Origin: Streptomyces sp. NBC_00878 | Lineage (GTDB): Bacteria > Actinomycetota > Actinomycetes > Streptomycetales > Streptomycetaceae | Assembly (NCBI RefSeq): GCF_026341515.1 | Contig: NZ_JAPEOK010000001.1 | Coordinates: forward strand, 5,394,001 to 5,458,000 | DNA length: 64,000 nt | Direction: 5' to 3' | Part shown: one piece after another, positions 8,265-15,004 of the stretch | Layout: the number at the start of each line of letters is the position of its first letter | How positions within the stretch are numbered: the stretch's first letter is position 1 | Program-made: the position numbers and the translations under genes | The notes under the pieces: model-generated | Database searches by the model: none | What the model was told of the DNA's origin: nothing | Seen by the model: the letters and a program-made list of their open reading frames with translations, nothing else

Positions 8265-9167
8265 ATGGACCAGGCGCCAGGCAGCCCGCAGGAACCACAG
8301 GGTGCCGCGAGCCTGCCCACCTGTTACCGGCACCCGGACCGGGAGACCGGCGTCCACTGCACCCGCTGCGAGCGCCCCATCTGCCCCGAGTGCATGATCA
8401 GCGCCTCGGTCGGCTTCCAGTGCCCGGAATGCGTGCGGAACGGTTCCGGTACGGGCCACGCCCCCGACGCCGCCCAGCCGCGCACCCTCGCGGGCGGCAC
8501 GGTCACCGCGGATCCCCGGCTGATCACCAAGATCCTCGTCGGGCTCAACCTCGCGATCTTCCTGGTCCAGCTCTCCGTGGGCGACCGCTTCACCGACAGC
8601 TTTTACCTCATCGGCCGGGTGTTCTTGCCGATCCTCGGAAACGACCTCCAGGGCGTCGCGGAGGGGCAGTGGTACCGGCTGGTCACGTCGATGTTCCTGC
8701 ACGCCAGCTATATCCACATCGCCTTCAACATGTTCAGCCTGTGGTGGATCGGCGGCCCCCTGGAGGCGGCCCTCGGCCGTGCCCGCTACCTCGCCTTGTA
8801 TGCGGTGTCCGGTCTCGCCGGCAGTGCGCTCACGTATCTGCTCGCCGAGCCGAACCAGCCGTCGCTGGGCGCCTCCGGCGCGATCTTCGGTCTGTTCGGC
8901 GCGACGGCTGTCCTCATGCGGCGGCTCAACTACGACATGCGTCCGGTGATCATCCTGCTGGTGATCAACCTGCTCTTCACCTTCAACCCAGGGTTCAACA
9001 TCGCCTGGCAAGCCCATATCGGCGGCCTCGTCGGCGGTGTCCTGACCGGCTACGCCATGGTGCACGCGCCCCGTGAACGCCGGGCCCTGATCCAGTACGG
9101 CGCGTGCGCGCTCGTGTTGATCGCGGTTGTGGTCATGACAGTGGTGAGGACCGGCCAGCTCACCTGA
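8265..9167 (+). CDS. rhomboid family intramembrane serine protease with zinc-binding N-terminus
   Basis: The ATG at 8265 with GATGAGGGG upstream gives 300 aa. Residues 20-60 form a cysteine/histidine cluster (CYRHPDRETGVHCTRCERPI and CPEC motifs) like a B-box-type zinc ribbon. The rest is a six-helix rhomboid core: HIAFNMFSLWW carries the oxyanion Asn, GASGAIFGLFG carries the nucleophilic Ser, and AWQAHIGGLVGG carries the catalytic His. It cleaves transmembrane substrates within the membrane. Neighbouring crgA and sortases make an envelope role natural; the substrate is unknown. The order rhomboid - crgA - DUF881 is conserved near the actinobacterial origin. Confidence 0.93.
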   Translation: MDQAPGSPQEPQGAASLPTCYRHPDRETGVHCTRCERPICPECMISASVGFQCPECVRNGSGTGHAPDAAQPRTLAGGTVTADPRLITKILVGLNLAIFLVQLSVGDRFTDSFYLIGRVFLPILGNDLQGVAEGQWYRLVTSMFLHASYIHIAFNMFSLWWIGGPLEAALGRARYLALYAVSGLAGSALTYLLAEPNQPSLGASGAIFGLFGATAVLMRRLNYDMRPVIILLVINLLFTFNPGFNIAWQAHIGGLVGGVLTGYAMVHAPRERRALIQYGACALVLIAVVVMTVVRTGQLT

Positions 9168-9300
9168 GCCGAACAGCCCGCCCGCCTGAGCCGCGCTGCC
9201 CCGGCCATCCGGGCCGAGTTGCCCGGAGCCGCCCGAAAGTCAAGCTCGACCCGCCTGAGAGGCCGGCCCAACCCACCCGGGAGTCCCGCGGGAGCCCACG

Positions 9301-9512
9301 TTGTCCACAGACCGTGGCGGATCTTGTGCATGCTGTGTGGGAACAAGCGTGCCCCCTGTCCCTGACCTGGATTTCCCCAGGCGGGGCAGGGGGCGAACGC
9401 ACTTCCGGATACCGGTAGGTCAGTCACACCGGCGTCAACGCCCGGTGGGTTATCCACAGATCTTCAGACCTATCCACACTGTGGAAACCCTTGTGGATAA
9501 CTCAGTGGACAA
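9301..9512. other. cluster of DnaA boxes
   Basis: Nine-base matches to the Streptomyces DnaA box occur at 9301-9309 (TTGTCCACA), 9450-9458 (TTATCCACA), 9470-9478 (CTATCCACA), 9492-9500 (TGTGGATAA, reverse) and 9504-9512 (AGTGGACAA, reverse, one mismatch). The last four fall within 63 bp and face each other in pairs. They lie in the 415-bp gap between the convergent rhomboid and crgA genes, where no gene is visible. DnaA-titrating clusters outside oriC are known in S. coelicolor, and this could be one. Confidence 0.82.
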
Positions 9513-9582
9513 CTTGGGCCACGGCTTGCGGTCACAGGTGGGGAGAAGCCCTGGTGCAGGCTCCGGACACCTTACGGCCGCG

Positions 9583-9837
9583 TCACTTCCACTGCGTGGA
9601 AACGCCGAATCCCGCCGCGATGAAGCCGAAGCCCACCACGATGTTCCAGTTGCCCAGTGCGTCGATCGGCAGGGAACCGTCCGTCACGTAGAACACGACG
9701 ATCCAGGCGAGGCCGATGAGGAACATGGCCAGCATGACCGGGGCGACCCAGGCACGGCTGTTCAGCTTGATGTTGGTCGCCTGCTTCGCCGGGGGCGGCG
9801 TGTAGTCGGCCTTCTTGCGGATACGTGACTTCGGCAC
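9583..9837 (-). CDS. crgA: cell division protein CrgA
   Basis: 84 aa, the standard CrgA length. A basic N-terminus ([16 protein letters not shown]) is followed by two transmembrane helices ([20 protein letters not shown] and [16 protein letters not shown]) joined by a short loop with the conserved [14 protein letters not shown]. CrgA is a septal membrane protein that interacts with FtsZ-ring and peptidoglycan synthesis proteins; in Streptomyces it influences the timing and placement of sporulation septa. It sits alone on the reverse strand between the DnaA-box cluster and the DUF881 gene, divergent from the latter, which is its conserved setting. Confidence 0.97.
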   Translation of the reverse strand: MPKSRIRKKADYTPPPAKQATNIKLNSRAWVAPVMLAMFLIGLAWIVVFYVTDGSLPIDALGNWNIVVGFGFIAAGFGVSTQWK

Positions 9838-9979
9838 GAGGGTCTCTCCTGTCGATGCGCTGCGTGGCCGCGCAGGGAACGTGGGCGGGCTCCGGGGCAG
9901 CGTACAAGGGGACTCTTAGCACTCCCCCGGGCGTCCGTTAGCGTAGTGCTTCCGCGGCGCCGAAGGAGATAAGGGTACG

Positions 9980-10759
9980 TTGAGCAATTCTGCCGACTCC
10001 TCCCAGTCGGGTTCCAGCACGGTCACAGTCCGGCGTTTCCGGCCGGTGCGGGTGCTGACCGTGGCCGTGTTCGCTCTGGCCGGGCTGATCTTCTTCACCA
10101 GCTTCAACACGGCCAAGGGCACCAATATCCGTACGGACGCCTCGCTGCTGAAGCTCTCCGACCTGATCCAGGAGCGCAGCCACAAGAACGGGCAGCTCGA
10201 CGAGAGCAACGGCTCGTTGCGCGAAGACGTCGAGTCGCTCGCGGAGCGGGACAACGGCAGTACGAAGGCGGAGGCGGCCAGGCTCGCCGCCCTGGAGGAG
10301 AACGCGGGCACCCAGAAGCTCAAGGGCGAGGCCCTCACGGTCACCCTCGACGACGCGCCTCCGAACGCCACCGCGAAGCTCCCCGGCTACCCCGAGCCGC
10401 AGCCCGACTACCTGGTCATCCACCAGCAGGACCTCCAGGCCGTGGTGAACGCCCTGTGGCAGGGAGGCGCCAAGGGCATCAAGGTCATGGACCAGCGGCT
10501 GATCTCCACCTCCGCCGTCCGTTGTGTGGGCAACACCCTGATCCTCCAGGGCCGCGTCTACTCACCCCCGTACAAGGTCCAGGCGGTCGGCGACCCGGAG
10601 AAGCTCCAGAAGGCCCTCTCGGCCTCCAAGGCGATCCAGAACTACATGGTGTACGTCAACGTCTACGGGCTCGGCTGGAAAGTCGACGAGGACGGGACGG
10701 TGACTCTTCCCGGCTACTCGGGCACGGTGGATCTCCACTACGCGAAGCCTGTGGAGTAG
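9980..10759 (+). CDS. DUF881 family membrane protein
   Basis: 259 aa from a TTG at 9980 with GAAGGAG about 11 nt upstream; TTG is unusual but no better start lies nearby. A cytoplasmic N-terminus precedes one signal-anchor helix (VLTVAVFALAGLIFFTSF), a coiled-coil segment (LLKLSDLIQERSHKNGQLDE onward), and the DUF881 domain (about 105-255) with LTVTLDDAP, YLVIHQQDLQAVVNALWQGG and VYVNVYGLGWKVDEDG. The position beside crgA is the same as in mycobacteria. The biochemical role is unknown; an extracytoplasmic cell-division scaffold is often inferred. The 3' end runs into a 15-bp tandem repeat. Confidence 0.92.
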   Translation: MSNSADSSQSGSSTVTVRRFRPVRVLTVAVFALAGLIFFTSFNTAKGTNIRTDASLLKLSDLIQERSHKNGQLDESNGSLREDVESLAERDNGSTKAEAARLAALEENAGTQKLKGEALTVTLDDAPPNATAKLPGYPEPQPDYLVIHQQDLQAVVNALWQGGAKGIKVMDQRLISTSAVRCVGNTLILQGRVYSPPYKVQAVGDPEKLQKALSASKAIQNYMVYVNVYGLGWKVDEDGTVTLPGYSGTVDLHYAKPVE

Positions 10760-10819
10760 CAGCCCATGAGGTGAGAGCCCATGGGGTATGAACCCGTGGG
10801 GTATGAGCGCATGGAGTAG
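10745..10819. repeat. 15-bp tandem repeat, five copies
   Basis: Five 15-bp units of the form AGCCYRTGGRGTAKS run from the last codons of the DUF881 gene through the intergenic gap. The first unit contains the DUF881 stop codon. Units 3 and 4 are the most similar. Confidence 0.8.
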
Positions 10820-10845
10820 TGGAGCCGCTGCCGCTGGGGGACCTT

Positions 10846-11580
10846 GTGTCGGTGCGAGTGGTCGTCAGGACGTTCAGCGAGCTGTGCGTCACCGTCGGCA
10901 CCGTGATCGTGCTCTTCGTGGTCTACGTGCTGTTCTGGACGGGTGTGAAGGCCGACACCGCGATGGACGACCAGATCGCCCTGCTCCAGGAGCAGTGGGC
11001 GAAGGGCTCCGTGACCGCCGGGCCCGAGGAACCGAGGCCCACGCCCACGGCGACGGAGGGCCCCGGTGCGAGTCCCCGGGCGCCGGCCCCGTACAAGCCG
11101 GTCCCGTACAAGGACGGCAGGCCCTTCGCTGTGATGTACATCCCGCGGCTTGGTTTCACGTGGAACAAGCCCGTGCTCGAAGGCACGAAGACGGGCACCC
11201 TCAAGAAGGGCCTCGGCCACTACGCGAGCACCGCCCGGCTCGGGCAGCGGGGGAACTTCTCCGTCGCCGGCCATCGGCGTACGTACGGTGACCCGTTCAA
11301 GGATTTCCCCAGGTTGCGGCCGGGTGACGCGGTGGTGCTGACCGACGGCACGGCCTGGTTCACGTACCGCATCGATACGAAGCCCTACAAAACGCTTCCC
11401 AGTGACATGGCGGTCATTGACCCCGTACCGAAGAAGTCGGGGTACACGCGTGCGGGCCGCTATCTGACGCTGACGACCTGTGAGCCGGAATGGGGCCACA
11501 GCCACCGGCTGATTATCTGGGCACATCTTGACTCGACCCAGCCTGTAGAGGCTGGGAAACCGGAGGCCCTACGCCGTTAG
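10846..11580 (+). CDS. class E sortase (first of three)
   Basis: The GTG at 10846 with GGGGG five to six bases upstream (244 aa) is preferred over the GTG at 10819. An N-terminal transmembrane helix (CVTVGTVIVLFVVYVLFW) is followed by a variable Pro-rich spacer and the sortase barrel. The catalytic triad is visible: His in SVAGHRRTYGDP, Cys in LTLTTCEPEW, and Arg in HSHRLIIWAHL. Sortases are membrane transpeptidases that cleave an LAXTG-type sorting signal and link the protein to peptidoglycan. A parS-like sequence lies within the coding region. It is followed by a small membrane protein and pabA/trpG. Confidence 0.9.
   Translation: MSVRVVVRTFSELCVTVGTVIVLFVVYVLFWTGVKADTAMDDQIALLQEQWAKGSVTAGPEEPRPTPTATEGPGASPRAPAPYKPVPYKDGRPFAVMYIPRLGFTWNKPVLEGTKTGTLKKGLGHYASTARLGQRGNFSVAGHRRTYGDPFKDFPRLRPGDAVVLTDGTAWFTYRIDTKPYKTLPSDMAVIDPVPKKSGYTRAGRYLTLTTCEPEWGHSHRLIIWAHLDSTQPVEAGKPEALRR
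11153..11166. other. parS-like site inside a sortase gene, one mismatch
   Basis: GTTTCACGTGGAAC differs from the parS core at one position. It encodes part of GFTWNKP in the sortase, so the site is embedded in coding sequence. Confidence 0.75.
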
Positions 11581-11632
11581 TCTGGTCTGGTACGGCGTGA
11601 GTCTGGTGCCGTGGCGCGACGGAAGGGACGGC

Positions 11633-11794
11633 ATGTACGGCTTTATCTGGCGGCATCTGCCGGGGAACACGTGGATCAAGGCACTGATCTCCATGGTGCT
11701 GATCCTCGCGGCGGTCTACGTGCTCTTCCAATACGTCTTCCCGTGGGCCGAACCGCTGCTGCCCTTCAACGATGTGACGGTGGACAACCAGTGA
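11633..11794 (+). CDS. small conserved membrane protein
   Basis: The ATG at 11633 with GGAAGGGA upstream gives 53 aa and is preferred over the GTG at 11597. The chain begins MYGFIWRHLPGNTWIK, has one transmembrane helix (ALISMVLILAAVYVLFQYVF) and ends with a short acidic tail. Its TGA overlaps the GTG of the amidotransferase gene (GTGA at 11791-11794), so the two are translationally coupled. Proteins of this shape lie between the DUF881/sortase genes and trpG in many actinobacteria. The function is unknown; a role with the sortases or division machinery is guesswork. Confidence 0.78.
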   Translation: MYGFIWRHLPGNTWIKALISMVLILAAVYVLFQYVFPWAEPLLPFNDVTVDNQ

Positions 11795-12429
11795 GCGCGC
11801 GGATTCTCGTCGTTGACAACTACGACAGCTTCGTCTTCAACCTGGTCCAGTACCTCTACCAGCTGGGCGCCGAGTGCGAGGTGCTGCGCAACGACGAGGT
11901 GTCGGCGCTGCACGCGCAGGACGGTTTCGACGGCGTGCTGCTGTCGCCCGGTCCCGGCACCCCCGAAGAGGCCGGTGTCTGCGTCGACATGGTGCGGCAC
12001 TGCGCCGAGACCGGCATCCCCGTCTTCGGGGTCTGCCTCGGAATGCAGTCGATGCAGGTGGCGTACGGCGGGGTCGTGGACCGTGCGCCCGAGCTGCTGC
12101 ACGGCAAGACGTCGCTCGTCGAGCACGAGGGCACGGGGGTGTTCGCGGGGCTGCCGTCGCCCTTCACCGCCACCCGCTACCACTCGTTGGCCGCCGAGCC
12201 GAAGACCGTGCCCGTCGAACTGGAGGTCACGGCCCGTACGCACGACGGGATCATCATGGGGCTCAGGCACCGTGAACTCCTGGTCGAGGGCGTGCAGTTC
12301 CACCCCGAGTCCGTCCTGACCGAGCACGGTCACCGCATGCTGGCCAACTGGCTGACCGAATGCGGCGACCAGGGTGCCGTGGCCAGATCGGTGGGGCTCG
12401 CTCCGGTGGTGGGCAGGGCCACGGCGTGA
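11791..12429 (+). CDS. pabA: anthranilate/aminodeoxychorismate synthase component II (glutamine amidotransferase)
   Basis: 212 aa, a normal length for TrpG/PabA. It opens RILVVDNYDSFVFNLVQYL, typical of the family. The nucleophilic cysteine is in GVCLGMQSMQ and the His-Glu pair is in VQFHPESVLTEHGH; SPGPGTPEEAG forms the oxyanion region. It releases ammonia from glutamine for component I, giving either aminodeoxychorismate (folate) or anthranilate (tryptophan); sequence alone does not separate the two. No component I is adjacent. Its place beside crgA and pknB is the conserved origin-proximal location. It is coupled by GTGA overlaps to both neighbours. Confidence 0.93.
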   Translation: MSARILVVDNYDSFVFNLVQYLYQLGAECEVLRNDEVSALHAQDGFDGVLLSPGPGTPEEAGVCVDMVRHCAETGIPVFGVCLGMQSMQVAYGGVVDRAPELLHGKTSLVEHEGTGVFAGLPSPFTATRYHSLAAEPKTVPVELEVTARTHDGIIMGLRHRELLVEGVQFHPESVLTEHGHRMLANWLTECGDQGAVARSVGLAPVVGRATA

Positions 12430-14015
12430 CCGCGCTGCGCCCTGAGCGCGACAGTGCCGCCCCGTACGGCGAGGACGCCGGGTACGGGGGCGCTGAGGCG
12501 TTTGCGGCGCCGGGCGCTTTCGACGGGGCAACGGCCTTCGAGCCGTCCCGTGATGGTCTGACGTCCCTTGATTTCGCGGCGCCGAATGATGGTCTCGGGG
12601 CACTGAACGGTGCTGCCCGGCCGAACGGTGCGATGCGGGCCGCCGTCGACGGGCTCGCCGACCCGCTCAGCGACCCGCTGCCGGGCCAGCAGCAGCCCGC
12701 GGCCCCCACGCCCCCGGCAGCTCCCGCGGCTCCCGAGCAGGAGTGGTACGACCCTCAGGCGTACGCGCAGGACTGGAGCGCCGGGCAGACGGCCTCGTCG
12801 TACGCGGAGCCGGTGCGTCGGGCACACGCGGAGCCCGCGCACGGGTACGCCGAGCCGCAGCCGCAGCCGCAGCCGCAGCCGCAGCCGTCGTACGCCGAGC
12901 CGCAGCAACCGCTGCCGTATGCCGAGCCGCAACGCTCGTACGAGGAGCAGCAACCGTCCTATGGAGCGGCGCCTGGAGTGACTCCCGGCGTGGCTCCTGG
13001 CGCGGCGCCGCAGACGCCGTACGAGCCGCCTCCCGCCGACGACGAGACGGTAGGGCTGCGCATAGCCGACGTCGAGTCCATAACGGGAACCACGAGGACC
13101 GCCGCCGCGACCCCTGGGTCCGCCGCAACGCCCGCAGGGGGCGTCGGAGGCGCGGGAGCCCCGGGCGGTGGCCGTGCGGCCCGTCGCAAGGCCGCCAGGC
13201 GTCACGGCCACGGTCACGGGCGGCACAGCGGGGCCGGTGGGTCCGGCGGGGCACACGAGGGGCAGGAGGGGCAGGAGAGCCGGGACGAGTCCGGAGCGCC
13301 CCTCTCCCGTATGGAGGCGAGACGCGCGGCGCGGGCACGGAAGCCGGGCGCGGCCGTGCTGGCCAGCCGCGCGATCGGCGAGGTGTTCATCACCACCGGC
13401 GTACTGATGCTGCTGTTCGTGACGTACCAGCTGTGGTGGACGAACGTCCGGGCGCACGCGCAGGCGGGCAACGCGGCGAGCAGCCTCCAGGACGACTGGG
13501 CCAGCGGCAAGGGGAACCCGGGGACGTTCGAGCCGGGGCAGGGTTTCGCCCTTCTGCACATCCCGAAGCTGGACGTGATCGTGCCGATAGCCGAGGGCAC
13601 CGACAAGAAGCGGGTGCTGGACCGCGGCATGGTCGGCCACTATGCCGAGGACGGCGTGAAGACGGCGATGCCGGACGCCAAGACGGGCAACTTCGGTCTT
13701 GCCGGTCACCGCAACACCCATGGCGAACCGTTCCGCTACATCAACCGTCTCAAGCCGGGCGACCCGATCGTGGTGGAGACGCAGGACAAGTACTTCGTCT
13801 ACAAGATGGCGTCGATCCTGCCGGTGACACCGCCGAGCAACACGTCCGTGCTGGACGCGATCCCCAAGGCGGGGGGCTTCACCAAGGCGGGCCGCTACAT
13901 CACTCTCACCACCTGCACCCCAGAATTCACCAGCAAGTACCGGATGATCGTCTGGGGCACGATGGTCGAGGAACGGCCGCGCGACCAGGGCAAACCGGAC
14001 GAGCTCGTCAGCTGA
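12426..14015 (+). CDS. class E sortase with long low-complexity N-terminus (second of three)
   Basis: The GTG at 12426 overlaps the pabA stop (GTGA) and gives 529 aa. The first 300 or so residues are Ala/Pro/Gly-rich and disordered, with a YAEPQ-type repeat (SYAEPQQPLPYAEPQRSYEE) and a basic cluster before one transmembrane helix (VFITTGVLMLLFVTYQLWW). The sortase domain shows the His in GLAGHRNTHGEP, Cys in ITLTTCTPEF, and Arg in KYRMIVWGTM. The extended cytoplasmic N-terminus is unusual for a sortase and may be a docking or regulatory tail. It probably corresponds to one of the SrtE pair that anchors long chaplins in S. coelicolor. Confidence 0.91.
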   Translation: MTALRPERDSAAPYGEDAGYGGAEAFAAPGAFDGATAFEPSRDGLTSLDFAAPNDGLGALNGAARPNGAMRAAVDGLADPLSDPLPGQQQPAAPTPPAAPAAPEQEWYDPQAYAQDWSAGQTASSYAEPVRRAHAEPAHGYAEPQPQPQPQPQPSYAEPQQPLPYAEPQRSYEEQQPSYGAAPGVTPGVAPGAAPQTPYEPPPADDETVGLRIADVESITGTTRTAAATPGSAATPAGGVGGAGAPGGGRAARRKAARRHGHGHGRHSGAGGSGGAHEGQEGQESRDESGAPLSRMEARRAARARKPGAAVLASRAIGEVFITTGVLMLLFVTYQLWWTNVRAHAQAGNAASSLQDDWASGKGNPGTFEPGQGFALLHIPKLDVIVPIAEGTDKKRVLDRGMVGHYAEDGVKTAMPDAKTGNFGLAGHRNTHGEPFRYINRLKPGDPIVVETQDKYFVYKMASILPVTPPSNTSVLDAIPKAGGFTKAGRYITLTTCTPEFTSKYRMIVWGTMVEERPRDQGKPDELVS

Positions 14016-14124
14016 GAGTATCCCTGGCGACCAGACGTTCCTAGCGCCATGGAAGTTCAGACGTCATGGCATCCCATGCTTCACGACATCCCAAGATTCC
14101 TGAGAGACCAGACGGGGCAACGCA

Positions 14125-14862
14125 GTGGCAGCGACGACCGACCACGAAGAGCACACGGACGCCCGGGCGTCCTCGCCCGCGCCGCGGCGCCGCGGCGGCC
14201 GGATCGCGGCGGCGGTCAGCGTCTTCGGTGAACTCCTCATCACGGCGGGGCTGATCCTCGGCCTGTTCGTCGCCTACTCGCTGTGGTGGACGAACGTCGT
14301 CGCGGACCGGGCGGCCGACAAGCAGGGCGACAAGGTGCGCGACCACTGGGCGGAGGACCGCGGCCCGGTCGGTCTGGACACCAAGGACGGCATCGGCTTC
14401 CTGCACGTCCCGGCGATGAACAGCGGCGAGGTGCTGGTCAAGAAGGGCACCTCCACCAAGTCCCTCAACAACGGCATCGCCGGCTACTACACCGACCCCG
14501 TCAAGTCCGCCCTCCCGCAGGACAAGAAGGGCAACTTCTCGCTGGCCGCCCACCGCGACGGCCACGGCGCCAAGTTCCACAACATCGACAAGCTCAAGAA
14601 GGGCGACGCGATCGTCTTCGAGACCAAGGACGACTGGTACGTCTACAAGGTCTACGCGACCCTCCCCGAGACGTCGAAGTTCAACGTCAAGGTCCTCGCG
14701 CCCGTCCCCAAGGAATCGGGCAAGAAGAAGGCGGGCCGCTACATCACGCTCACGACCTGCACGCCCGTCTACACGTCCCGCTACCGGTACGTCGTGTGGG
14801 GCGAGCTGGATCGTGTGGAGAAGGTCAACGACGAGCGCACGCCGCCGCCGGAGCTGCGCTAG
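14125..14862 (+). CDS. class E sortase (third of three)
   Basis: 245 aa from a GTG at 14125. A short basic N-terminus leads to a transmembrane helix (GELLITAGLILGLFVAYSLW) ending in the same LWWTN motif as the preceding paralogue. The catalytic residues are the His in SLAAHRDGHG, Cys in ITLTTCTPVY, and Arg in SRYRYVVWGEL. It is closer in sequence to the sortase at 12426 than to that at 10846. A 109-bp gap separates it from the upstream gene. The role is covalent attachment of LAXTG-type surface proteins to the wall. A bidirectional terminator follows. Confidence 0.92.
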   Translation: MAATTDHEEHTDARASSPAPRRRGGRIAAAVSVFGELLITAGLILGLFVAYSLWWTNVVADRAADKQGDKVRDHWAEDRGPVGLDTKDGIGFLHVPAMNSGEVLVKKGTSTKSLNNGIAGYYTDPVKSALPQDKKGNFSLAAHRDGHGAKFHNIDKLKKGDAIVFETKDDWYVYKVYATLPETSKFNVKVLAPVPKESGKKKAGRYITLTTCTPVYTSRYRYVVWGELDRVEKVNDERTPPPELR

Positions 14863-14870
14863 CGGGACAG

Positions 14871-14930
14871 CGGGAGCGGGAGCGGGAGCGGGCGGGGAGC
14901 AGCGGGGAGCAGCGGGGAGCAGCGGGGAGC
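14871..14930. repeat. short tandem repeats (6 bp, then 10 bp)
   Basis: Three GGGAGC-type hexamers are followed by four 10-bp units AGCGGGGAGC (the first with GG for AG). They lie directly after the sortase stop codon and before the terminator. Confidence 0.85.
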
Positions 14931-14936
14931 AGCAAG

Positions 14937-14976
14937 TGGGGGCGTGTGCGGCTCTGTCGAGCTGCACACGCCCCCA
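14937..14976. terminator. bidirectional terminator between sortase and pknB
   Basis: TGGGGGCGTGTGC pairs perfectly with GCACACGCCCCCA around a 14-nt loop, between two convergent genes. Confidence 0.85.
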
Positions 14977-15004
14977 TCCTTGTGTGGCGGGTCTTGATCC
15001 CGGG

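Noticed and set aside
9301..9512. DnaA-box cluster as oriC itself
   Set aside because: There are too few boxes, no AT-rich unwinding region, and dnaA/dnaN are not beside it.
12360..12425. Upstream extension of the second sortase from 12360
   Set aside because: It overlaps pabA in another frame; the GTG at 12426 forms the usual GTGA overlap with the pabA stop.
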